DNA from: an uncultured Selenomonadaceae bacterium
GTDB lineage: Bacteria > Bacillota > Negativicutes > Selenomonadales > Selenomonadaceae
Direction of reading: 5' to 3'
Assembly (NCBI GenBank): GCA_905233965.1
Contig: CAJOFG010000110.1
Span: forward strand, 1-7,705
DNA length: 7,705 bases
The notes under the pieces were generated by a model, which was not told the DNA's origin, did no database searches, and saw only the letters and a list, made by a program, of their open reading frames with translations. Both the position numbers and the translations under genes were made by a program. The stretch's first letter is position 1; each line of letters starts with the position of its first letter. Shown piece after piece: positions 1-6,103 of the stretch.

Positions 1-473
1 TCTTGATTGTATCTGACCCACTGAGAAAAAACTCCGGCGAGAATCCCGACGTTCGTCGCGTGGTGAATGACATAATCCCCGTCGCGGGACATATTGTGAA
101 TTTGCGTTATTGTCGTCGCGCCTTCGCAAAGTTGAGCGATATTTTCGTTTTCCAAAATGTAATTCAGAGCGTCAAGATCCAATTCGTCGCCGCGCCCCAT
201 TTTATAATAAATATTTTGAACGCAGTTAAAAGTTTTTTGATAACATTCAATATAATGATTATCGAGCAAAAATTCCTGACCGATTTCTGCCGGATCATCG
301 TCTTCACTTTCGTCAATGTAAACGGAAAAAACATTTTGCCCGATTAAACTTTGGATTTTTTCTGTCGTCAGTACCGTATTTTTTTTGAGAATAACTTTTC
401 CGTCAACATCGAGAACATCGCGACCGACTGTCATGCCGGAGCGCAAAACGTCAACGTCATAAGACTTTAACAC
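1..473 (-). CDS. HD-GYP domain protein, N-terminal part (runs off the left edge)
   Basis: The minus strand is open from a GTG at 473-471 to the window edge, giving 157 residues with no stop. The GTG is chosen because a strong GAGGAGGA lies 7 bases upstream; the first in-frame ATG is 13 codons further in and has no such site. Residues 1-55 (MLKSYDVDVLRSGMTVGRDV...) look like the small N-terminal domain that precedes many HD-GYP domains. Residues 125-157, with the pattern IHNMSRDGDYVIHHATNVG then a hydrophobic helix and W152, match the first helices of an HD-GYP domain. HD-GYP proteins hydrolyse cyclic-di-GMP, but the metal-binding HD and GYP motifs lie outside the window, so activity cannot be judged. 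The gene is transcribed divergently from parA. Family assignment is fairly confident; the exact role is unknown. Confidence 0.75.
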   Translation of the reverse strand, partial: MLKSYDVDVLRSGMTVGRDVLDVDGKVILKKNTVLTTEKIQSLIGQNVFSVYIDESEDDDPAEIGQEFLLDNHYIECYQKTFNCVQNIYYKMGRGDELDLDALNYILENENIAQLCEGATTITQIHNMSRDGDYVIHHATNVGILAGVFSQWVRYNQ

Positions 474-480
474 CGGTAAA

Positions 481-488
481 TCCTCCTC
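481..488 (-). promoter_or_regulatory. Ribosome binding site of the HD-GYP gene
   Basis: On the minus strand this reads GAGGAGGA, 7 bases before the GTG at 473. It fixes a non-ATG start for the leftward gene. Confidence 0.75.
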
Positions 489-550
489 GCAGTAAAATCT
501 TTTTAAACACTTACGGATTATTTGACGAATCTTTTAAATTTTCCTGCCGC

Positions 551-579
551 TTGAAAAATAAAAATCGGTTATGTATATT
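551..579 (+). promoter_or_regulatory. Candidate sigma-70-type promoter for the parA operon
   Basis: TTGAAA (551-556) and TATATT (574-579) are separated by exactly 17 bases, and each differs from consensus at one position. Transcription would start near 586, giving a leader of about 85 bases before the parA GTG at 672. The site sits in the only sizeable gap of the window (474-671). The rest of that gap is A+T-rich, with no ORF, no strong hairpin and no obvious operator. I could not pick a convincing promoter for the leftward gene: a minus-strand TATAAT at 582-577 has no -35 partner. Confidence 0.5.
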
Positions 580-671
580 ATATATTTGCAGGTGAAAAAA
601 TTTTTCCGGCGAAAATTAAAAAAGTTTATTTGTGCATTTAAAAAATTTTTTCGGAAAGAAGGTTCCGGGCA

Positions 672-1433
672 GTGTCAGAAATTATTGCAACGGCGAATCA
701 AAAAGGCGGCGTGGGAAAAACCGCAACGTCGATAAATTTGAGTGCGTCGCTCGCCCGACTCGGTAACCGCGTTTTGCTTGTCGATTGCGATCCGCAGGGA
801 AACGCGACGAGCGGAATGGGCATCAACAAATCAACTTTGGAAAATACGACTTACGACGTGATTATAAACGAACTCGACCCGAAATACGCTTTGCAGATGA
901 CTCCTTTCGGCGTTACCGTCATTCCGGCGAATATGAATCTTGCCGGCGCGGAAGTCGAATTGGTTTCAATGATTGCGCGTGAAAATAAATTGCGCCGGGC
1001 GTTGGAAAAAATTCGCGACGATTACGATTACATTATAATCGACTGTCCGCCGTCACTCGGACTTTTGACTTTGAACGCGTTGACTGCCGCCGACTCCGTT
1101 TTAATTCCGATTCAGTGCGAATTTTACGCGCTGGAAGGTGTCACTCAACTTTTGAACACGATTGAAATTGTTCGCGGCAGTTTAAATCCCTTGCTCGGAA
1201 TTGAAGGCGTTGTCATGACGATGTTTGACGTGCGGACGAATTTAAATCGGCAAGTCGTCAGCGAAGTCAAAAATGCGATGGGTTATCTGGTTTACGACAC
1301 TTTGATCCCGCGCAGTATAAAAATTTCAGAGTCGGCAAGTTACGGAAAACCTTTGCTTGCTTATGACGAAAATTCAAAGAGTGCGCAAATTTATTTGCAA
1401 CTCGCGGAGGAGGTTGTCGCTCGTGGCAAATGA
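672..1433 (+). CDS. parA: Chromosome partitioning ATPase ParA/Soj
   Basis: This is a 253-residue ParA/MinD-superfamily ATPase, the usual length for chromosomal Soj and without the N-terminal helix-turn-helix of type Ia plasmid ParA proteins. The deviant Walker A motif KGGVGKT is at residues 11-17 (signature lysine K11, catalytic-loop K16). Walker A' is VDCDPQGN around D40, and Walker B is IIIDCPPSLG with D124. The family forms ATP-dependent dimers on nucleoid DNA and works with ParB to segregate or organise the origin region; in Bacillus, Soj also modulates DnaA. The start is GTG, with AAAGAAGG (655-662) 9 bases upstream. The gene is first in the rightward cluster and overlaps parB by 11 bases, which suggests translational coupling. 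A chromosomal rather than plasmid role is inferred from the family type and the neighbours. Confidence 0.95.
   Translation: MSEIIATANQKGGVGKTATSINLSASLARLGNRVLLVDCDPQGNATSGMGINKSTLENTTYDVIINELDPKYALQMTPFGVTVIPANMNLAGAEVELVSMIARENKLRRALEKIRDDYDYIIIDCPPSLGLLTLNALTAADSVLIPIQCEFYALEGVTQLLNTIEIVRGSLNPLLGIEGVVMTMFDVRTNLNRQVVSEVKNAMGYLVYDTLIPRSIKISESASYGKPLLAYDENSKSAQIYLQLAEEVVARGK
1406..1413 (+). promoter_or_regulatory. Ribosome binding site of parB inside the end of parA
   Basis: GGAGGAGG ends 9 bases before the GTG at 1423. It places the parB start there rather than at the ATG at 1357, which would add 22 residues of out-of-frame parA sequence that do not resemble ParB. Confidence 0.85.
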
Positions 1434-2499
1434 GCGCGGCGGTTTGGGCAGAGGGTTGGCGGCTCTGTTCGGGAGCAACGCCGGAAATTTGCCCGGTGCA
1501 CCGAAAGATTCCGTAAAAGAAATTTCCGTCGCGGCAATTCGTCCGAATCCGTATCAACCGCGCCGGGAATTTGACGAGGACGCTTTAAACGAGCTTGCCG
1601 AGTCCGTAAAGTCTTACGGAATTTTGCAGCCGATTATTTTGCGGAAAGTTGACGCGGAAAATTTTCAGATAATCGCCGGAGAAAGACGACTTCGTGCGGC
1701 AAAAATTGCCGGACTGCAAACCGTCCCTTCAATCGTGCGCGAATACACCGATTCGCAGATGAGCGAAATTTCCATAATCGAAAACGTTCAACGCCGGGAC
1801 TTGAACGCGATCGAAGAGGCACGCGCTTACGAAAGATTGATAAAAGAGTTCGGACACACGCAGGAAGTCATCGCGGCAAAAATCGGGCGAAGTCGTTCGC
1901 ATATCGCAAACCTTATGCGACTTTTGAAACTTGCGGAGCCGGTCCGGGATTTGATGTCTGCCGGAAAAATTTCACCCGGACAGGCGCGACCTTTGCTGGC
2001 GATTGAGGACGAAAATTTACAAACGCAAGCGGCGCAAATGGTAATCGACGAAGATTTATCTGCACGCGGCGTGGAAATTTTTATCCGGGAGTTGCGAAAT
2101 TCCGGAGTGATACCGCCGGAGAAGTCCGCGAAAAAATCCGCGCCGAAAAAAAATTCCGAACGAAAAAAAATTCCGGAGCCGGAAAAAAGTTTTGTCCCGG
2201 AAGAAAAAATTATTCCGGAAAAAAAATCCGTGCCGGAAATTTCACAACCGGAAACGGAACGCCCGGCATATTTTTTGGAAGCGGAAAACAAATTGCGCGA
2301 AATACTCGGCGCGACGGTAAAAATTTTTTCCGGCGAAACGAAAAATCAAATTCAAATAATTTTTTCCGACGAATCGGAATTGATGCGAATTATCAAAACT
2401 TTCGGCGCGGACTCCGAAAAAAATATTTCCGCTCCGAAGAGGACGCGGGAAGAAAAAATTTCCGCGCTGAGAAATTTTTCCACAAAAGGTTCAGTTTAA
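1423..2499 (+). CDS. parB: ParB/Spo0J chromosome partitioning protein (CTP-dependent DNA clamp)
   Basis: The product is 358 residues, clearly longer than the roughly 280-300 usual for chromosomal ParB. The N-terminus RGGLGRGLAALFG (5-17) is the conserved ParA-contacting tail. Residues 34-105 form the CTP-binding core with PNPYQPR (41-47) and GERRLRAA (86-93), followed by ENVQRRDL (120-127). The helix-turn-helix for parS recognition is around 145-170 (HTQEVIAAKIGRSRSHIANL). A lysine/proline/glutamate-rich linker (231-281) precedes the C-terminal dimerisation region (282-328), and a basic tail runs to 358. ParB loads at parS, spreads as a clamp and stimulates ParA ATPase. The GTG start lies within the end of parA (11-base overlap). 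No perfect parS is visible in this window, so the binding sites must lie elsewhere. The linker is the unusual part. Confidence 0.95.
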   Translation: MANERGGLGRGLAALFGSNAGNLPGAPKDSVKEISVAAIRPNPYQPRREFDEDALNELAESVKSYGILQPIILRKVDAENFQIIAGERRLRAAKIAGLQTVPSIVREYTDSQMSEISIIENVQRRDLNAIEEARAYERLIKEFGHTQEVIAAKIGRSRSHIANLMRLLKLAEPVRDLMSAGKISPGQARPLLAIEDENLQTQAAQMVIDEDLSARGVEIFIRELRNSGVIPPEKSAKKSAPKKNSERKKIPEPEKSFVPEEKIIPEKKSVPEISQPETERPAYFLEAENKLREILGATVKIFSGETKNQIQIIFSDESELMRIIKTFGADSEKNISAPKRTREEKISALRNFSTKGSV

Positions 2500-2521
2500 A
2501 ACGGGAGGATGATTTTTTTTA

Positions 2522-3022
2522 ATGAGCGGTTTCAATGCGGCACTCACCGGCAACTTATTTTATGTCGTACTCACTTTGGCAATTATCATTTTAATTTTAA
2601 TCGGACTTATAATCAGTTTGAAATCGGATATTTCCGACATGAAAAAGCGTTACAAAAAAATGATGGCGGGGTCGGACGGTGTGAGTCTGGAAAGAATGTT
2701 GTTCGATCACGTCGAAGAAGTCAAAGATGTCGTCGCGGAGCAGAAAAGGACTCGCGACGATATAAAACGGATTGACAATCTTTTGCAAAAGGCGGTGACG
2801 AAAAAAGCGGTTCTTCGTTTCAGCGCGTTTGAAGATGTCGGAGCAGATTTGAGTTACTGCGTCGCGATGTTGGACGACGAGGACAACGGCGTAATTTTTT
2901 CCACGATTAACGGAAGGGACACGACGCGAAGTTATGTTAAACCGATTGAGGGCGGCATTTGCAAACATTACAAATTGTCCGGCGAAGAGGAACAGGTTCT
3001 TAACGAGGCGAGGAGAAAATAA
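2522..3022 (+). CDS. DUF4446 family single-pass membrane protein
   Basis: The product has 166 residues. A hydrophobic segment at 12-33 is a membrane anchor close to the N-terminus. A helical, probably coiled-coil stretch (35-92) follows, with the family's early motif KKRYKKMMAGSDG (41-53). A compact C-terminal domain comes next: VLRFSAFEDVGADLSYCVAM (97-116), then GVIFSTINGRDTTRSYVKPI (123-142) and a closing LSGEEE helix. This order matches DUF4446, a family of unknown function often found next to parA/parB in Bacillota. The gene starts 22 bases after parB; GGGAGG (2503-2508) lies 13 bases before the ATG, a rather long spacing. The soluble domain is probably cytoplasmic by the charge pattern, but this is inferred. 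A role linked to segregation or the envelope is suggested only by position. Confidence 0.85.
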   Translation: MSGFNAALTGNLFYVVLTLAIIILILIGLIISLKSDISDMKKRYKKMMAGSDGVSLERMLFDHVEEVKDVVAEQKRTRDDIKRIDNLLQKAVTKKAVLRFSAFEDVGADLSYCVAMLDDEDNGVIFSTINGRDTTRSYVKPIEGGICKHYKLSGEEEQVLNEARRK

Positions 3023-3043
3023 TTTTTTGGAGGGAGTCCGAAA

Positions 3044-4105
3044 GTGGATAACGAGAACGAATATATTTTGAGTATAAAAGGCGGCGGCAAAAATCGCGAG
3101 ATTCGGCTGTCGAAAAAACTTTTTGACTTCGCCGTCGTTTCAATTTTCGCCGGCATAATAATTTTTGTCGGGGTTTGCGGCTATTCGGTTTACAGTGCGC
3201 TGAACAAACAGAGGAACGCCGAAATGGTTGACGAGGTCCAAAAAGCTGAAGAACTTCAACAGGAACAACTGCTTGAAGTTTCAAAAAAAGCCGCCGAGTT
3301 GAAAGAGAAGTTGGACAACCTGGAGCAACAGGAAAAAGAACTTCGCATACAAGCCGGACTGAAACCGCCCAAGACGGAAAAAGATTCTCAACCGGCGCAA
3401 AATTCGGAGAACGCCGCACAACCGGAAAATAATCCGGAAACAACCGAAACGCCGGAAAATAATTCGACGGATGAGCCGAACGGTCAGGGAGGACCGATAG
3501 GAGATTTGACGATTGAGGAAGTCAGGGAAGCTTTGTCGATGATTGAAAAGTCGGCGACAATTCGGCAGGAAAGTTTGAACGATTTTCAAACGGAATTGAA
3601 AGCCGGGCGCGAACAATTATTTGCAAGTGCTCTGCGGAGCGGAGCAAGCGGAATTGTTTCCTTGCCGGGAATAATTTCTCCGGGCGTTTTGGACATAAGC
3701 AAATTGGGCGGCAAAGTTTCCGCAGATCCGAATATGCCTTCAATTTGGCCGTCAACCGGTGTTGTCACTTCGCCTTACGGACTTCGTTGGAGCGGAACGG
3801 ATTTTCATCCGGGAATGGACATTGCCGACGACATGGGAACTCCGATTGTCGCGACTGCGGACGGTGTTGTCGATTATGCCGGCTGGAACTCCGGCGGCTA
3901 CGGAAATATGGTTGACATAGATCACGGCAACGGAATCATGACGCGCTACGGTCACGCCTCCCAAGTCGTCGTTACTGCCGGTCAATCCGTCAAGCGCGGA
4001 CAGGTTATCGCTTACATGGGCAGTACCGGGTTCAGCACGGGTCCTCACGTTCACTACGAAGTTATCATTAACGGGCAGAGAGTAAATCCGAACGGTTTTC
4101 TTTGA
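3044..4105 (+). CDS. Membrane-anchored M23 (LytM-type) peptidoglycan endopeptidase
   Basis: The product has 353 residues. A basic cytoplasmic tail (1-26) is followed by one transmembrane helix (27-50), so the rest should lie outside the cytoplasmic membrane. Next come a Glu/Gln/Lys-rich coiled coil (58-105), a low-complexity Pro/Asn/Glu/Thr linker (106-150) with repeated PENN, a second helical region (155-200) and a C-terminal M23 domain (about 235-353). The zinc-site residues are all present: H255 and D259 in HPGMD, catalytic H304 in YGHAS, and H335/H337 in HVH. It is therefore predicted to be an active endopeptidase rather than a degenerate activator such as EnvC. The GTG start has GGAGGGAG (3029-3036) 7 bases upstream, and the gene follows DUF4446 by 21 bases. 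The coiled-coil plus LytM arrangement resembles division- or elongation-associated hydrolases; the cleaved bond cannot be told from sequence. Confidence 0.92.
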   Translation: MDNENEYILSIKGGGKNREIRLSKKLFDFAVVSIFAGIIIFVGVCGYSVYSALNKQRNAEMVDEVQKAEELQQEQLLEVSKKAAELKEKLDNLEQQEKELRIQAGLKPPKTEKDSQPAQNSENAAQPENNPETTETPENNSTDEPNGQGGPIGDLTIEEVREALSMIEKSATIRQESLNDFQTELKAGREQLFASALRSGASGIVSLPGIISPGVLDISKLGGKVSADPNMPSIWPSTGVVTSPYGLRWSGTDFHPGMDIADDMGTPIVATADGVVDYAGWNSGGYGNMVDIDHGNGIMTRYGHASQVVVTAGQSVKRGQVIAYMGSTGFSTGPHVHYEVIINGQRVNPNGFL

Positions 4106-4106
4106 G

Positions 4107-4112
4107 AAAGGA
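4107..4112 (+). promoter_or_regulatory. Ribosome binding site deciding the FkbM start
   Basis: AAAGGA lies 8 bases before a TTG at 4121 but only 2 bases before the in-frame TTG at 4115. The first spacing is workable and the second is not, so I place the start at 4121. Confidence 0.55.
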
Positions 4113-4120
4113 TTTTGGAA

Positions 4121-4663
4121 TTGAAAAATTTTGTGGAACTTATTCAGGCAGTTATCGATGAACGCTATTTAACAGTGATGAACAAGATTGCGGCGGAAAA
4201 AATTCCGGCGGCGTTTTTTTCGCTCAATCCCGGTTTTGCGATTGAACAGGTGAAAGGTTTTCGCCGTCAAGGTTTAAATATCGTGACGCTCATAATTCCG
4301 GATACCCCCCGTGAGGATTCGGACACCGACTTTGAAATTGTCGGGCTTGGCGAGTTTGCGAAAAGGCATTTGAAACCGGAATATGTTTTCGCAACCGGAA
4401 TAGATGATACACGAATCGCGATAAAAAATTTTTCCGGGTGCAAGATTTTGAATTTGTTTGCTCCGCAATACAGCGAACAATATTACAACGAATTTATAAA
4501 TCATCTGCCGGAACTTTACGAAGTTTACGAATCACTTATCGACGAAGAGTCCAAAAAAACTTTTTGCGGCTACTGGCACGGAAGGACTTCGAGTCAATTC
4601 GACAAATTGGTTCACGCGATCGGTTGTCATTATTTCACGGCGGGATTTACAAATTCGTTGTAA
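4121..4663 (+). pseudogene. FkbM-family methyltransferase, N-terminal fragment
   Basis: A TTG-started frame of 180 residues carries the N-terminal region seen in long FkbM-type SAM-dependent methyltransferases: an alpha/beta domain (for example AFFSLNPG, LIIPDTP) followed by the segment LYEVYESLIDEESKKTF, YWHGR and HYFTAGF that normally leads into the SAM-binding core. Just after GFT the reading frame enters a stretch that is an inverted copy of 4470-4502 and stops (NSL-stop, TAA 4661-4663). The expected motif I (a D-G-G-A-x-x-G type loop) is missing. The remaining domain continues in another frame at 4678. The copied piece is in frame and sensible at its first location (SEQYYNEFIN), so that copy is the original. 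The gene follows the M23 gene by 15 bases. FkbM enzymes O-methylate sugars or other small groups; the target here is unknown. The fragment alone should have no methyltransferase activity. Confidence 0.8.
4470..4502. repeat. Inverted repeat, left arm (original copy)
   Basis: These 33 bases are the reverse complement of 4644-4676 with one mismatch (4496 against 4650). Bases 4470-4495 pair perfectly over 26 bases with 4651-4676. The arm is in frame in the FkbM N-terminal fragment and encodes the SEQYYNEFIN region. Confidence 0.95.
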
Positions 4664-4676
4664 TATTGTTCGCTGT
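4644..4676. repeat. Inverted repeat, right arm (inserted copy)
   Basis: This is the reverse-complement copy of 4470-4502; 141 bases separate the arms. It occupies the place of the SAM-binding motif I codons, supplies the TAA at 4661 and changes the frame. On the minus strand it still encodes SEQYYNEF, the same peptide that the left arm encodes on the plus strand. The first seven bases (GATTTAC) may be the original gene sequence, giving short homology at the junction. Confidence 0.95.
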
Positions 4677-4677
4677 G

Positions 4678-5244
4678 ACTTCTTTGGAATTTCATGAACT
4701 CGGTTGCAAAGTTTACGGCTTTGAGATGGACAGAGAAAATTTTAAAGTTGCGAAAAAACTTGCCGACGAAAAAGGTTTTGTCGTCGAAAATTTCGGACTC
4801 GGTGCTTACGAACATCAAATGACTTACACTCACGCGCCTTTCGGAAATCCCGGAGGAAGTAACTTGAACGAAGGCGGAAACGAAGTTACAAATATTATTC
4901 CGCTGGATCTTTACGTCAGACAAAAAAATATTCACCGCGTCGATTTTATAAAATTCGATGTCGAAGGAGCGGAGCTCGACGTTTTGAAAGGAGCGGCAAC
5001 AACCATTGCACGTTGCAAACCGATTTTGAACATAAGCGCGTACCACAAGCCGGACGATTTTCGTGTACTCATGAACATGGTGAAAAAAATTCGCCCGGAT
5101 TATGAATTTGCTTTAAGGCATTATGCATCGTCGCGTTTGGATGAACCATTCAGCAGAACGCCGGAGTTCAATAAACAAATGACCGATTTGGGATTGGAGC
5201 CGATTGTAAAAGGTTACGAAGAATGTTGTTTGCTTGCTCGATAA
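4678..5244 (+). pseudogene. FkbM-family methyltransferase, C-terminal fragment
   Basis: From codon ACT at 4678 the frame reads TSLEFHELGCKVYGFEMD, the usual continuation directly after motif I, with the acidic end of the second strand (FEMD) that contacts SAM ribose. It then gives the FkbM core signature VDFIKFDVEGAELDVLKGA followed by a conserved P, I and YHKPDDF, ending at TAA 5242-5244 (188 residues). This is most of the catalytic Rossmann domain without its first glycine loop. A longer open frame reaches back to an ATG at 4438, but its first 80 residues are a shifted reading of the N-terminal fragment. A GTG at 4675 lies 11 bases after the upstream stop and could allow re-initiation, yet no ribosome binding site is visible. 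Codon style matches the neighbours, so the gene looks native and recently broken rather than foreign debris. Confidence 0.8.
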
Positions 5245-5272
5245 TTTTTTTCTTACTTGAAGGAGTGATTTA

Positions 5273-6058
5273 ATGCAAACTCAAATTTTATTCATAACTC
5301 AGGGCGTTTCGTTTATGGGAACGTCGATACAAAAAAATTTCGAGAGCGAAGGTTACGGAGTTATTCGTATCGACCCGCTCGTCGAAAAATTGTCGGAGTG
5401 CAAAGACGAGGTTGAAATTTTTGTTTTCTATCTCGGAAAATTCATTGAAGAAATTCCGGAATTTTTGGTCTACCTCAAAGACGTTTGCCTTGAGGAGGAC
5501 AAAATTTTAATCCTGCTCGGAAATACGACGGAGCTTTCCTTTGTGAGTGAAGCTGTTCCGGCGGCGGCAATTTCGGCAAAATTTGAACGCCCGATTGATT
5601 TTAAAAAACTCATCGCGGAGGTAAATAAAATTTCCGAAGACGTTCACGAAAGAGAGAGCCGGAAAAATATTTTGCTGGTTGACGACGATCCGACTTTTTT
5701 GAAAATGATGAAAGGCTGGCTCGACCCGTATTACAAAGTCACAATCGTTACAAGCGGCACGCAGGCTTTGATGTACCTTGCCGACAACAAACCGGATTTG
5801 ATTTTGCTGGACTATGAAATGCCGGTAATTTCCGGTCCGCAAGTTTTGGAAATGATTCGCAGCGAAACGAAAGTGGACAGAGTGCCGGTAATGTTCCTGA
5901 CCGGCAAAGGAGATCGCGAAAGCGTCTTAAAAGTTCTCGCGCTCAAACCGGACGGTTACCTTCTCAAATCGTTGAACAGAGATCAAATTTTGGAGTCCGT
6001 CACGGAATTTTTTGAGAAAAAACATTTGGAGGAGATTAACGCCAAGACGAAATTTTAA
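5273..6058 (+). CDS. Response regulator with a degenerate and a complete receiver domain, no output domain
   Basis: The product has 261 residues. Residues 130-250 form a standard CheY-like receiver: acidic residues D137-D139 in LLVDDDP, phosphoacceptor D180 in LLDYEMP, T210 in FLTGKGD and K232 in GYLLKS. Residues 1-120 look like a second receiver fold: a start ILFIT, an alternating helix/strand pattern, KILILLGN at 77-84 and KFERPIDFKKLIAEV at 103-117 like the lysine-to-last-helix region. It lacks the acidic pair and an aspartate at the phosphorylation position, so it is a pseudo-receiver. No DNA-binding, enzymatic or c-di-GMP domain follows, so output is probably by protein contact. The start ATG has GAAGGAGTGA (5259-5268) upstream. 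No histidine kinase is in the window. The C-terminal call is firm; the N-terminal fold is inferred. Confidence 0.88.
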   Translation: MQTQILFITQGVSFMGTSIQKNFESEGYGVIRIDPLVEKLSECKDEVEIFVFYLGKFIEEIPEFLVYLKDVCLEEDKILILLGNTTELSFVSEAVPAAAISAKFERPIDFKKLIAEVNKISEDVHERESRKNILLVDDDPTFLKMMKGWLDPYYKVTIVTSGTQALMYLADNKPDLILLDYEMPVISGPQVLEMIRSETKVDRVPVMFLTGKGDRESVLKVLALKPDGYLLKSLNRDQILESVTEFFEKKHLEEINAKTKF

Positions 6059-6103
6059 TTTAACAATTCAAAGTTATTCGCGCACAAAAAGGGCGGTGGA
6101 AAA

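Noticed and set aside
3..347. Plus-strand open frame of 114 codons at the left edge
   Set aside because: It has no ribosome binding site and is the shadow of the minus-strand HD-GYP gene, whose protein is recognisable.
577..582. Minus-strand TATAAT as promoter of the HD-GYP gene
   Set aside because: No acceptable -35 box lies 15-18 bases upstream; the match follows from the A+T-rich plus-strand -10 region.
602..615. TTTTC-CGGC-GAAAA hairpin in the parA leader
   Set aside because: The stem is only five mostly A-T pairs and the motif TTCCGGCGAAA also occurs in coding sequence (near 2328), so it is probably compositional, not a terminator or riboswitch.
1357..1422. Upstream ATG extension of parB
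   Set aside because: The added 22 residues are a shifted reading of parA, show no ParB similarity, and the strong GGAGGAGG at 1406-1413 serves the GTG at 1423.
3421..3466. Repeated CCGGAAAATAAT units in the M23 linker as a regulatory repeat
   Set aside because: They are in-frame PENN codons of a low-complexity linker and need no other explanation.
4438..4677. ATG-started N-terminal extension of the FkbM C-terminal fragment
   Set aside because: It is an out-of-frame reading of the N-terminal fragment, low in plausible protein features, with no ribosome binding site.
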